NCBI GenBank assembly: GCA_910587325.1
Contig: CAJUKB010000016.1
Span: 1 to 31,932, forward strand
Direction of reading: 5' to 3'
DNA: 31,932 bases
Source of the DNA: an uncultured Bacilli bacterium
Lineage (GTDB): Bacteria; Bacillota_I; Bacilli_A; RF39; UBA660
Made by a program: the position numbers and the translations under genes. Shown one piece after another: positions 23,801 to 30,669 of this stretch; position 1 is the first letter of the stretch, and each line of letters opens with the position of its first letter. The notes below the pieces were generated by a model. That model was not told the origin of the DNA, did no database searches, and saw only the letters and a program-made list of their open reading frames with translations.

Positions 23801-24477
23801 GTAAGGAACTTGCTAAAGGGGTTGCTAGCATTTATGAGAATTTAGAAAAAATAAAAGCAGGAACTATCAGTGTAGATGCGGGTATTTCTAAAATGATTTC
23901 TACTTTGGAAGCTAGTAAAAAACAAATGGCTACAAGTACAGAATTACAAGCAATAACAAATTATTTACAAAGTATAAATTTTACACCACAAGACCAAAAA
24001 GATGCAATGATACTTGGTTTGTACAAACAAGTAACCGATACTACTACAATTGATACTTTAATTACTAGCTTAAAACAACTGCAAAGTGGAACAAAAAGTT
24101 TAGTAAATGGTACAACTGCTCTTACGAGTGGTGCTGCTACTTTAAATAAAGAAACGAAAAAACTTGTAAGTGGTGTTAAAGAATTAAAAACAGGCGTGAG
24201 TACATTAAATAAAGGAATTCATACTTTTAATACTAGTGGAATTCAAAAATTATCTAGTACAACGAATCACTTATATAATACAAGTAATAAATTAGAAGAA
24301 GTTATAAAACTAGGTAATCAATACGAAACTTTTGCCGGAAACGATAAAAAGGTAGAAGGAAACACAAAATTTGTACTTGTAGTAGATGGTGTAAAAGTCC
24401 CTAAAGAAGAAAAAAAGACAACAAATACAGAAGAAAAAGAAACATTCTTTACTCGTGTAAAAAATTTGTTTCAATAA
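20887..24477 (+). CDS. MMPL/RND-type exporter fused to a secreted YhgE-like domain
   Basis: 1196 residues. Residues 1-689 are an MMPL (HAE3) exporter: first membrane helix at about 13-32, an exterior loop, a six-helix sterol-sensing-like bundle with GVTTDFSIFLYHAY, then a second half repeating the plan with GATIDYAILMTTTY; the two aspartates are the proton relay. At residue 690 a methionine begins a typical signal peptide (MKKENLKRIATAMF... ending VCA), followed by a secreted domain and glycine/serine-rich helical repeats (LSSGSKELAKGVASIYENLEK, LQSGTKSLVNGTTALTSGAA) as in YhgE/Pip-type proteins. In other Bacillota, as far as I recall, these are separate adjacent genes. AAAGGAAG seven bases before the internal ATG at 22954 suggests the second part may also be translated alone. 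Regulated by the divergent TetR. Confidence 0.85.
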   Translation: MKKLAEHICKNKNKILIVSLVLVVISFIGMKLTKINYDILVYLPEEIETVKGQNILTDEFGMGAYTIVLAENLPSKDILALEEKFKNIEGVNKVVSIYDVLGTNIPMDFLPSEVAEKIHKENTDLLFVTFEESTSSLSTIEAIREMKEIASDSMHISGMSAMVLDTMDLSESEIAIYIVIAVALCLLVLELSLDSYLVPILLLLNIGISILFNLGSNILFGEISYITKALVAVLQLGVTTDFSIFLYHAYEGKKKRGLPNQEAMRDAIVETFTSVAGSSLTTIAGFLVLITMNLTLGRDLGLVMAKGVFLGVVCVLTVFPSLLLFFDKMVEKTKHKPLTLPFTHLNKFVIRHYKAIFSLFLLLLIPVYLANSKVDVYYKIDKSLPVTLDSIVANTELKEKFNIVSPEIILYNKDMKVEDVEDMVNKIENLEGIDFVLSFSKIESLGVTKEMLPSDLVSVFESGNYQMMLVNSLYEIASDELNEQVGLVNDVIREYDRDAILAGEGPLMKDLVTISDEDFRNVNTYSIVCILIIMFIVLKSFSLPIFLILAIEFAIFLNMSVSYFGGVVLPFVAPIVLGTIQLGATIDYAILMTTTYMKLRREEIEKRDAVLETMEYCSNSIFVSGMCFFAATFGVGIYSELEMVGALCALISRGAIISMVVVIMVLPSILLIFDKLILKTTYKKKGSKNMKKENLKRIATAMFVSILFLPNTVCALTKEETVYAKLNTDGSVKNVLVTEHLVNAEEKEVIKDYSDLENIINTHSSHTYERNENLLTWQSNGNSIFYQGTTDKELPIEMDISYKLDGENISLDELIGKSGHVTIEIQYKNLNKHLVKVNGKKETIYTPFTIVTGTTISNDENRNISVSNGKVVDNGRQSILVGISTPGLYESLDYSELKDLDTIKITMDTEKFELPSIYAMATPKLLDMEDLEIFDKLDSLSKSVGALQSSINKIESGSKDLLEGMKTLSSGSKELAKGVASIYENLEKIKAGTISVDAGISKMISTLEASKKQMATSTELQAITNYLQSINFTPQDQKDAMILGLYKQVTDTTTIDTLITSLKQLQSGTKSLVNGTTALTSGAATLNKETKKLVSGVKELKTGVSTLNKGIHTFNTSGIQKLSSTTNHLYNTSNKLEEVIKLGNQYETFAGNDKKVEGNTKFVLVVDGVKVPKEEKKTTNTEEKETFFTRVKNLFQ
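22954..24477 (+). CDS. Possible separate product: secreted YhgE-like protein from an internal start
   Basis: In frame with the exporter, but with its own ATG at 22954 (residue 690), its own AAAGGAAG ribosome binding site at 22939-22946 and a complete signal peptide (basic KKENLKR, hydrophobic core IATAMFVSILFLP, VCA cleavage region). Initiation here would give a 507-residue exported protein. This is an alternative reading of part of the entry at 20887, not a second gene copy; both products may exist. Confidence 0.5.
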   Translation: MKKENLKRIATAMFVSILFLPNTVCALTKEETVYAKLNTDGSVKNVLVTEHLVNAEEKEVIKDYSDLENIINTHSSHTYERNENLLTWQSNGNSIFYQGTTDKELPIEMDISYKLDGENISLDELIGKSGHVTIEIQYKNLNKHLVKVNGKKETIYTPFTIVTGTTISNDENRNISVSNGKVVDNGRQSILVGISTPGLYESLDYSELKDLDTIKITMDTEKFELPSIYAMATPKLLDMEDLEIFDKLDSLSKSVGALQSSINKIESGSKDLLEGMKTLSSGSKELAKGVASIYENLEKIKAGTISVDAGISKMISTLEASKKQMATSTELQAITNYLQSINFTPQDQKDAMILGLYKQVTDTTTIDTLITSLKQLQSGTKSLVNGTTALTSGAATLNKETKKLVSGVKELKTGVSTLNKGIHTFNTSGIQKLSSTTNHLYNTSNKLEEVIKLGNQYETFAGNDKKVEGNTKFVLVVDGVKVPKEEKKTTNTEEKETFFTRVKNLFQ

Positions 24478-24519
24478 AAAATAAAATTTTTTCAAATTTT
24501 GCTAATTTTAAGAAAGTTG

Positions 24520-24625
24520 AGTTCAATTTGGTCAATTGAGCTTTTCTTTTGGTAAATTAGAGTTACAATTTGCCATTTTGTTTCTTCAATTCAGGAAATT
24601 AGCCATTTGCAATTGGTTTTTCTTT
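24520..24625 (+). repeat. Dispersed promoter-region repeat, copy A (before rpn)
   Basis: Shares with 31444-31548 the blocks GTTCAATT, GCTTTTCTTTTGG.AAATT.GAG..ACA, TCAATT..GGAAATTAGCCATTTGCA and TTTTTCTT in the same order. It includes TTGCAA (24607-24612), a possible -35 with TATTTT (24630-24635) as a weak -10, and leads into the nuclease gene. Confidence 0.7.
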
Positions 24626-24655
24626 CTGTTATTTTGTTAGCAGAAAGGAGATTTT

Positions 24656-25537
24656 ATGGATTTAAAAAATATAAACTTAATGAATGATGCCTTGTTTAAA
24701 GCCTTTATGTGTCATGAAAATAATCGTGAATTAGTAGTAGACTTTCTTCATAGTGTAACAAAAATAGAAAAAGAAATTTTAAGAAGAGGAGTATTCATTG
24801 GAGGAGAAGAAATCCCAAAAAGAAGAATATCTACCAAAAAACAAATGACAGACTTTACTGTAAATATAGAAAATAAGCAGAGGATTATTATCGAGATGAA
24901 TCAAAGAAAAGATACAAGCACCTTTGATAAGAATAATTTATATGCTTTTTCGGTGATAGTAGAATTAAGTCATGCTAGTATGAAACAGTATCCTAAAGTG
25001 ATAGTAATCAATCTAGATAACTTTAATTACTTTGAAACAGATAAACCCCTATTAACTTTTAAAATCAGAGATGAAGAAGGTCATATTGAAAGTGAAATGT
25101 ATGAATCCATCCATTTAGTGCTTGCCAATATAAACAATTCTAAGTACAATATAAATAAAGAAATCAAGAAGTTTGCAAGTTTTCTAAAAGAAAGAGATTT
25201 AGAAAAACTAGCAGAAGAGTTTAGGGGAGATGAGAAGTACATGGCAATCATAAGGACAGTAGAAGATTTAACCATGGATGAAGAATTAATAGGATTTTAT
25301 TCGTATGAAGAGAAGATAAGGCAAGATAAACAAGAATTGGAGTATAGTAAGGAACGTATAAGAGAAGAAGGATTAAAAGAAGGTTTAAAACAAGGTATGG
25401 AACAAGGTGCTAAACAAAAAGCAATCGAAACAGCGAAGAAGATGTTTTCAAAAAATTTTGCAGTGGAAGAAATAGCAGAATTTACAGCATTATCAATTGA
25501 AGAAATAGAAAAATTAAGAGAAGAGAATAAAGATTAG
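24656..25537 (+). CDS. Rpn-family recombination-promoting nuclease (PD-(D/E)XK)
   Basis: A 293-residue Rpn/PDDEXK_2-type protein, formerly called putative transposase. Conserved features: N-terminal MNDALFKAFM (residues 9-18, D11), LVVDFLHSV, TDFTVNIENKQRIIIEMNQRKD with D66 and E80, and the C-terminal coiled coil with the repeated GLKEGLKQGMEQG signature. The catalytic motif reads E-M-N where family members usually have E-x-Q, so activity could be altered. Rpn proteins are DNA endonucleases linked to recA-independent recombination and to phage defence in recent work. SD AAAGGAG. The 385-residue repeat protein follows 18 bases downstream. Confidence 0.8.
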   Translation: MDLKNINLMNDALFKAFMCHENNRELVVDFLHSVTKIEKEILRRGVFIGGEEIPKRRISTKKQMTDFTVNIENKQRIIIEMNQRKDTSTFDKNNLYAFSVIVELSHASMKQYPKVIVINLDNFNYFETDKPLLTFKIRDEEGHIESEMYESIHLVLANINNSKYNINKEIKKFASFLKERDLEKLAEEFRGDEKYMAIIRTVEDLTMDEELIGFYSYEEKIRQDKQELEYSKERIREEGLKEGLKQGMEQGAKQKAIETAKKMFSKNFAVEEIAEFTALSIEEIEKLREENKD

Positions 25538-25555
25538 TAATTAGGAGATGTTTCT

Positions 25556-26713
25556 ATGCGCAATATTTCATTTGATAGACGTTCCTATTTAAGAAATGGA
25601 GCCCAAAAAATAGAGATTGAGGATGAGAATCTTGATTTTCAAAATGGTCTAGCGATTGCTAAAGCACAAGTATATTGTTATACTTTAGAAAACAAATTTG
25701 GTTCCTATAAGCCTAAAACATGTACTTATTTTTGTGAAGGACTTATTAATAAAAACTATGAAGAGGCTTTTTTTGCAAAATATGAAAATGAACAAGCGAA
25801 GTATTTCATGTTTTGCGAAGAAAATAAAAAAATTATACGCTTTGGAAGTAATGATTATATAGTAGAACGTTTTCAAAAAATACAAGGAAGATGGGAGAAA
25901 AGGTATACCCATTTAAAAATAATCGATGGAAAAATTTTTACGATAAAAGAAAATATAAAAGATTTTTCTTTCACTTCCATGGAAGATGTTGTAATTTTAA
26001 ATCAACAATTTTATATAGTATCTGTTTCTAAGGCTTATGGTCCTAAATTCACTTTTTTAAAGGAAGATGAAAACAAAATAGGAGAGTTTATAGTTGTAGA
26101 TACGATTGTAAATCAGCAAAATGAACAATTTCCAATTATCGATGTAATAACTTATCGTATGAATCGTGATTTTCAACTTACATCTTTTGTCTATTCTTTG
26201 ATAGAAGGAAATTATCCCGTTTTTACAGATTCTATAGATTGTAATAGAATCAGAGAGGAAAGATTGAAAGCCTTACAAAAGAAAAAAGAAATATGGCAAC
26301 AAGCTATTCCTTGTTCTTTAGAAAATGAACCTATTTCTTTAACAAGTATTCCAAATTTGGTTATTTGTCATCATCAATTTTATTACCATTCAGTATTAAA
26401 ACCTTATGGTTCTAAATTTTTATTTTTAAAAGAAGATAAAAATAAACTAGGGGAGTTTATTGTAGTAGATAGAATTGTGGTTCCTAGCACTAATTCTATT
26501 CCTATCTCTCCTGTTTTGGATATTTTAACGTTTCGAATGAATAAAGATTTTCAAATTCTAAATATACCGAAGTCTTTAATAGAAGAAGGGGATGTTTATT
26601 TTTCTACACCCAATTATTACAAAATGCGAGAGGAAAGAATAGAACAATTATTGAGAAAAAGAAATTCTTTTAAAGAAAAGATAGAAGCTTTAGAACAAAC
26701 TTATGAACGTTAA
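25556..26713 (+). CDS. Unknown protein with two ~100-residue internal repeats
   Basis: A 385-residue soluble protein. Residues 145-247 and 268-372 are clearly related: NQQFYIVSVSKAYGPKFTFLK vs HHQFYYHSVLKPYGSKFLFLK, then GEFIVVD.IV, then D(V/I)(I/L)T(Y/F)RMN(R/K)DFQ and a basic REER(L/I) helix. An N-terminal third (40-130) resembles them only loosely. There is no signal peptide, membrane segment or enzyme motif, and I know no family. It starts 18 bases after the Rpn gene (AGGAGATG upstream), shares its transcript and is closed by the terminator at 26714, so the two form a possible nuclease-partner pair. Confidence 0.65.
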   Translation: MRNISFDRRSYLRNGAQKIEIEDENLDFQNGLAIAKAQVYCYTLENKFGSYKPKTCTYFCEGLINKNYEEAFFAKYENEQAKYFMFCEENKKIIRFGSNDYIVERFQKIQGRWEKRYTHLKIIDGKIFTIKENIKDFSFTSMEDVVILNQQFYIVSVSKAYGPKFTFLKEDENKIGEFIVVDTIVNQQNEQFPIIDVITYRMNRDFQLTSFVYSLIEGNYPVFTDSIDCNRIREERLKALQKKKEIWQQAIPCSLENEPISLTSIPNLVICHHQFYYHSVLKPYGSKFLFLKEDKNKLGEFIVVDRIVVPSTNSIPISPVLDILTFRMNKDFQILNIPKSLIEEGDVYFSTPNYYKMREERIEQLLRKRNSFKEKIEALEQTYER

Positions 26714-26737
26714 AACTTACAAAGGTAAGTTTTTTTC
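26714..26737 (+). terminator. Terminator after the repeat protein
   Basis: AACTTAC and GTAAGTT form a perfect seven-base stem over AAAG and are followed by a T tract. Confidence 0.85.
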
Positions 26738-26773
26738 TTCTTCTAAAACACATATAGTTATATAGGTGATGTT

Positions 26774-27016
26774 ATGCATCTTTATAAAACTATGAAAAAT
26801 TTTTTAATGGATTTTAATTATTATATTGATATGTATGAAGAAAAAATACATGTATTTAATTACATTGATATAGAAAAACTTACCAGTACGGAAATCATCT
26901 TAGCGATGCCTTCTTTTACATTAACTTTAAAAGGAGTTTCTTTTGTTGTAAAACGACTCGAGAAACGGGAAATTTTAATAGAAGGTATTTTAGAAGATGT
27001 GAGGTTTACAAGATGA
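26774..27016 (+). CDS. yqfC: Sporulation protein YqfC
   Basis: An 80-residue protein of the YqfC family: short, basic, predicted beta-rich, with VFNYIDIEKLTSTEIILAMP and a second strand pair ending LKGVSFVVKRLEKREILIEG. In Bacillus the gene is under mother-cell sporulation control and is always paired with yqfD. Here the pair is kept: yqfD starts in the last four bases (ATGA). RBS AGGTGAT. The molecular role is not established. Confidence 0.85.
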   Translation: MHLYKTMKNFLMDFNYYIDMYEEKIHVFNYIDIEKLTSTEIILAMPSFTLTLKGVSFVVKRLEKREILIEGILEDVRFTR

Positions 27017-28167
27017 AATTAAATCATTATATTTATATCAAATGCAAGGCGTGTCATCATAATAGAATTTTGGTAAAGCTATATAAAAATAAGATTAATG
27101 TTTATGATGTTATAGAAAGAGATGAAGAACTTTACCTAAAAGTATTAGAAAGTGATTATGAAAGAATAAAAAAAGAATTGGTGACTGCCAAGTTTTATTA
27201 TGTTACAGATAGTGGTTTTTTTAGAATTAAAAAGAGAATTACCCCTTTAAAAATTTTTGCTGTTCTTTTCTTTCTTTTCTTAACCAATTTTTTTAGCAAT
27301 GTTATTGTGAAGGTAAATGTTATTCATTCCAATAAAGAAATAAGAGATTTAGTAAGTAAAAGCTTAGATGCCCAAGGAATTCATATTTGGAGTATTAAAA
27401 AAGATTACCAAGAGTTACAAACCATCAAAGCAAACATACTAAACACCTACAAAGATCGCTTAGAATGGTTAGAAATTGAAAGCGTCGGTATGAGTTATGT
27501 TGTTCGAATTGAAGAGCGAATTCAAAATAAGTTTAATGAAGAAAATAAAGTCTGTCATATTGTGGCGAGTAAAAGCGGAGTTGTGGATTCGATAACGAGT
27601 ACGAAGGGAGAAATTGTAGTACATGAAGGGCAATATGTTAAAGAAGGGGATATTTTAATTAGTGGGGAAATTAAATTTAATGAAGAAGTTAAAAATAACG
27701 TATGTGCAAGTGGCAATGCCTATGCGGAAGTTTGGTATGAAACCCATGTATCTTTGCCAATCGAATACACCACAAAAGAAAGAACAGGCAAAAAAAGATG
27801 GAATCTTAGTTTTGAATCCGAAAGTGGCAAATACAAAATTTTAAGAAGTCGTTTAGCGACTTATGAAACCGAAAGCAAAGTATTGTTCCGTTTTTTTAAC
27901 TTTACCTTTTATTTGGATACAGAATATGAAACTTTAGAAACCAAGAATAACTATGATATAAGTAGTGGTACGAATAAGGCATTGGAATTAGCGGATGAGA
28001 AAATACAAGCCAAGTTCCAAGAATATGAAAAAATAAAAACGAGAAAAGTTTTGAAAAATAGTACAAATGATAGTACAATAGAAGTAGATGTATTTTATTC
28101 TGTCATAGAGAATGTTTCCAAGGTAGAAGAGTACACCATAACAACAACAGAAGAAGAGGGAAGTTAA
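27013..28167 (+). CDS. yqfD: Sporulation protein YqfD
   Basis: A 384-residue protein: a cytosolic N-terminal domain of about 75 residues, one membrane segment at about 78-96 (LKIFAVLFFLFLTNFF), then an exterior domain with VNVIHSNKEIR, the GVVDSITSTKGEIVVHEGQYVKEGDILISG barrel-like stretch, and a helical tail. Length, topology and the neighbour yqfC identify it. It corresponds to SpoIV-type mother-cell proteins in the literature. The start overlaps yqfC, so the two are translationally coupled. Confidence 0.9.
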   Translation: MKLNHYIYIKCKACHHNRILVKLYKNKINVYDVIERDEELYLKVLESDYERIKKELVTAKFYYVTDSGFFRIKKRITPLKIFAVLFFLFLTNFFSNVIVKVNVIHSNKEIRDLVSKSLDAQGIHIWSIKKDYQELQTIKANILNTYKDRLEWLEIESVGMSYVVRIEERIQNKFNEENKVCHIVASKSGVVDSITSTKGEIVVHEGQYVKEGDILISGEIKFNEEVKNNVCASGNAYAEVWYETHVSLPIEYTTKERTGKKRWNLSFESESGKYKILRSRLATYETESKVLFRFFNFTFYLDTEYETLETKNNYDISSGTNKALELADEKIQAKFQEYEKIKTRKVLKNSTNDSTIEVDVFYSVIENVSKVEEYTITTTEEEGS

Positions 28168-28168
28168 G

Positions 28169-28786
28169 ATGATTGTAGATACTTTATCAAATGCTATTAG
28201 AGACATATGGCCAATGCTTGTTATTTTTTTAGTCGTTATAATTGCAATACGGGTTTCCTATATAAAAATTAATCATGAGAAATTTATTTTTTATAAAGAA
28301 TTTTTAACTTTAATTTTTATTGTCTATGTATTGTTACTATTTCAACTTTTAACAAGTACAGAAATGAATACCACTAGCGGATTAAATATTGTTCCATTTA
28401 CAGAAATATTTCGTTATGAAATTGGCAGTAAACTCTTTATATTTAATGTCATTGGAAATATTGTTATTTTTATTCCTTTTGGTTATTTTGTTTCAGGATA
28501 TGTTAAAGCAAATAAAGTATCGCATATTTTATTTATTAGTTTGATTACTTCTTTAACCGTAGAGTTAGTACAACTTCAAATAGGTCGTTCTTTTGATATT
28601 GATGATATTTTATTAAATGTTATAGGAAGTATTATTGGTTTCTTCTTGTTTATTGGACTTACAGCCATCAAGAAACATTTGCCAAGATTTTTCCAAAGCG
28701 ATTTATTTTATAATGTCCTTTGTATTCTGTTATTTATTATTATTTTTGTTTATTTTACAAGAACAATTGGACTTGGGTGGTTTTAA
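28169..28786 (+). CDS. VanZ-family membrane protein
   Basis: A 205-residue protein with five to six membrane segments. The VanZ-like domain shows NIVPFTEIFRYEIG, NVIGNIVIFIPFGYFV, VELVQLQIGRSFDIDDILLNVIGSIIGFF, the defining pattern of the family. VanZ gives low-level teicoplanin resistance in some enterococci, but most VanZ-like proteins have no known role. It sits where Bacillus has phoH and yqfF, starts two bases after yqfD and overlaps the ybeY start by one base (TAATG), so it is in the same operon. Confidence 0.85.
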   Translation: MIVDTLSNAIRDIWPMLVIFLVVIIAIRVSYIKINHEKFIFYKEFLTLIFIVYVLLLFQLLTSTEMNTTSGLNIVPFTEIFRYEIGSKLFIFNVIGNIVIFIPFGYFVSGYVKANKVSHILFISLITSLTVELVQLQIGRSFDIDDILLNVIGSIIGFFLFIGLTAIKKHLPRFFQSDLFYNVLCILLFIIIFVYFTRTIGLGWF

Positions 28787-29226
28787 TGAAGTATAGTATT
28801 AATAATCTATATGGATATAAAGAAGAGTATCGTTATTTAAAAAAGGTAATCAAAAATACTTTAAAAGAAGAAAAAATAAAAAAGGCAATATTTTCGATTA
28901 CATTTGTAGGAGAAAAAGAAATACAAGAAATCAATAAGAACTATCGTGGCATAGATAGAGTTACGGATGTTATTTCTTTTGCTTTTGAAGAGGCGAAAAA
29001 CTATCAAAATAAAGGTATTAGAATGTTAGGAGAAATATACATATGTATTCCAAGAATGGAAGAACAAGCAATTTCTTATGGACATTCTTCTAAAAGAGAG
29101 TTATCCTTTTTGGTGGTACATGGACTATTACATTTACTTGGATACGACCATCAAACAAAGGAAGAAGAAAGTATTATGTTTGACAAACAGGAGTTGATTT
29201 TAAATGCCACAAATATCAAGAGATGA
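28786..29226 (+). CDS. ybeY: Endoribonuclease YbeY (16S rRNA maturation)
   Basis: A 146-residue metal-dependent RNase that processes the 16S rRNA 3' end and takes part in ribosome quality control. The zinc site is complete: HGLLHLLGYDH at residues 112-122, with NKNYRGIDRVTDVISF (the R/D contact) before it and LGEIYICI. Start chosen at the ATG at 28786, which overlaps the vanZ stop; an ATG 66 bases upstream lies inside vanZ and would add a hydrophobic extension not seen in the family. dgkA starts inside its last 23 bases. Confidence 0.95.
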   Translation: MKYSINNLYGYKEEYRYLKKVIKNTLKEEKIKKAIFSITFVGEKEIQEINKNYRGIDRVTDVISFAFEEAKNYQNKGIRMLGEIYICIPRMEEQAISYGHSSKRELSFLVVHGLLHLLGYDHQTKEEESIMFDKQELILNATNIKR

Positions 29227-29605
29227 TATCAAGAAAAAAGGAATTAAACGTTTTTTTCATAGTGTGAAGTATTCTATAGAAGGACTATTGTATGCCTATC
29301 GTTATGAGCAAAGTTTATGGATTCATGGTGTTGCTACTATTTTTTCAGTTTGTTTAGGAATTATTTTTCAAATCAAATTGTCTGAGTGGGCAATTGTTTT
29401 TATTGCTCTTGGTGTTATTTTAGGTATGGAACTTATAAATACCGCAATAGAAGCAGCAGTGGATTTGGTAACGCTAGAACATCATCCCCTTGCGAAAATA
29501 GCGAAGGATTGCGGAAGTGCAGCAAGTTTTATTATGAGTTTAGTGGCAATTGTCATAGGTTTATTTGTTTTTGGCCCTTATATTATGGGTGTATTTGTGA
29601 GGTAG
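29204..29605 (+). CDS. dgkA: Undecaprenol/diacylglycerol kinase DgkA
   Basis: A 133-residue membrane kinase with three membrane segments. The signature ELINTAIEAAVDLVT (residues 76-90) holds the catalytic and magnesium-binding glutamates; HHPLAKIAKDCGSAASF follows. In Gram-positives this enzyme (UdpK) phosphorylates undecaprenol, feeding the wall carrier lipid. It overlaps ybeY by 23 bases and lies seven bases before era, the same order as in Bacillus. Confidence 0.95.
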   Translation: MPQISRDDIKKKGIKRFFHSVKYSIEGLLYAYRYEQSLWIHGVATIFSVCLGIIFQIKLSEWAIVFIALGVILGMELINTAIEAAVDLVTLEHHPLAKIAKDCGSAASFIMSLVAIVIGLFVFGPYIMGVFVR

Positions 29606-29612
29606 GTAGTTT

Positions 29613-30497
29613 ATGAAAAGTGGATTTGTTAGTATAATTGGAAGACCGAATGTTGGAAAAAGTACATTAATTAATAGTTTAGTAAATGCCAAAGTAGCCA
29701 TCACAAGCGATAAAGCCCAAACTACAAGAAATATTATTCAAGGGATTTATAATGAGGAAGATACCCAAATTGTATTCGTTGATACTCCAGGAATTCATAA
29801 ACCGCAAAGTAGATTAGGAAAAATTTTAAATAAGCAAGCTTTGTCTTTAATTCATGATGTAGATGCGATTCTTTTTTTAGCCGATTCCTCTACGAGTATA
29901 GGAAAAGGGGACCAATTTATTTTAGAATGTTTGAAAAATTCAAGTGTTCCCGTGATTTTAGTGTTAAATAAAATTGATAAAATTAAGAATGAAGAAATTT
30001 TAAGTGTGATTGATACTTATAAAGATTTATATCCTTTTGCAGATATTGTGCCTGTGAGCGCTATTAAAAATGACAATTTGGATTGTTTAGTAAAAGTTAT
30101 TAAAAAATACTTAAAAGATGATGTAAAATATTTTGATGATAATACCATTACAAGTAATAGTACTTATTTTATGATTAGTGAAATTGTAAGAGAAAAACTT
30201 TTGAATTTAACCATTGAAGAAGTACCACATTGTGTTACATGTGTTACAACCTATTATGAAGAAAAAGAAAAAGTTACTTTAATAGGAGTTGAAATCATTG
30301 TAGAGCGTGATTCCATTAAAAAAATTGTGATTGGAAAAAATGGGGAACGTTTGAAAACCATTGGTTCCCTAGCACGTAAGGATATCGAAAAACTACTTGG
30401 AAAACGCGTATATTTGGACCTTTATGTCAAAACGATTAAGAAGTGGAGAGAAAAAGAAAAAGTTTTACATGAACTAGGTTTTAATGAAAATGAATAA
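29613..30497 (+). CDS. era: GTPase Era
   Basis: A 294-residue GTPase that binds the 16S rRNA 3' end and helps assemble the 30S subunit. G1 GRPNVGKST at residues 10-18, G2 in AQTTRN, G3 DTPG at 57-60, G4 NKID at 119-122, SA in VPVSAIKN. The C-terminal KH domain includes VIGKNGERLKTIGSLARKDIEKLLG. Length is normal. The chain vanZ-ybeY-dgkA-era shows tight spacing throughout, so this is one operon. Confidence 0.97.
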   Translation: MKSGFVSIIGRPNVGKSTLINSLVNAKVAITSDKAQTTRNIIQGIYNEEDTQIVFVDTPGIHKPQSRLGKILNKQALSLIHDVDAILFLADSSTSIGKGDQFILECLKNSSVPVILVLNKIDKIKNEEILSVIDTYKDLYPFADIVPVSAIKNDNLDCLVKVIKKYLKDDVKYFDDNTITSNSTYFMISEIVREKLLNLTIEEVPHCVTCVTTYYEEKEKVTLIGVEIIVERDSIKKIVIGKNGERLKTIGSLARKDIEKLLGKRVYLDLYVKTIKKWREKEKVLHELGFNENE

Positions 30498-30508
30498 AAT
30501 TTAGAAAA

Positions 30509-30542
30509 AATCCTCAATATATAGTTAGAAAGATTGAGGATT
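30509..30542 (+). promoter_or_regulatory. Hairpin before yqzL-recO that overlaps the ribosome binding site
   Basis: AATCCTCAA (30509-30517) and TTGAGGATT (30534-30542) form a perfect nine-base stem. The 3' arm contains GAGG, the likely SD of the ATG at 30550. No T tract follows on the plus strand; read on the minus strand the hairpin is followed by TTTTTT-type sequence. Confidence 0.5.
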
Positions 30543-30549
30543 GATAATA

Positions 30550-30669
30550 ATGAATAAAAAAGAAGCATGGAATAAATTTAAACAAAGTGGTAAAGTGGAA
30601 GACTACTTAGCCTATGCTAGTAAAAAGAGTGATGAAAATGATAACAAAAGTAGAAGGGATAATCGTTAA
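30550..30669 (+). CDS. yqzL: YqzL-like small protein
   Basis: A 39-residue protein starting MNKKEAWNKFKQSGKVEDYL. The pattern W..F..(S/T)G..(E/D)DYL with a short polar tail is the YqzL family, which sits between era and recO in Bacillus, exactly as here. The function is unknown. Its end overlaps the recO start by 32 bases, so it is probably coupled to recO. Confidence 0.65.
   Translation: MNKKEAWNKFKQSGKVEDYLAYASKKSDENDNKSRRDNR

Noticed and set aside
28720..28785. 22-residue N-terminal extension of YbeY
   Set aside because: It lies inside the vanZ coding region and family members begin near residue 23.
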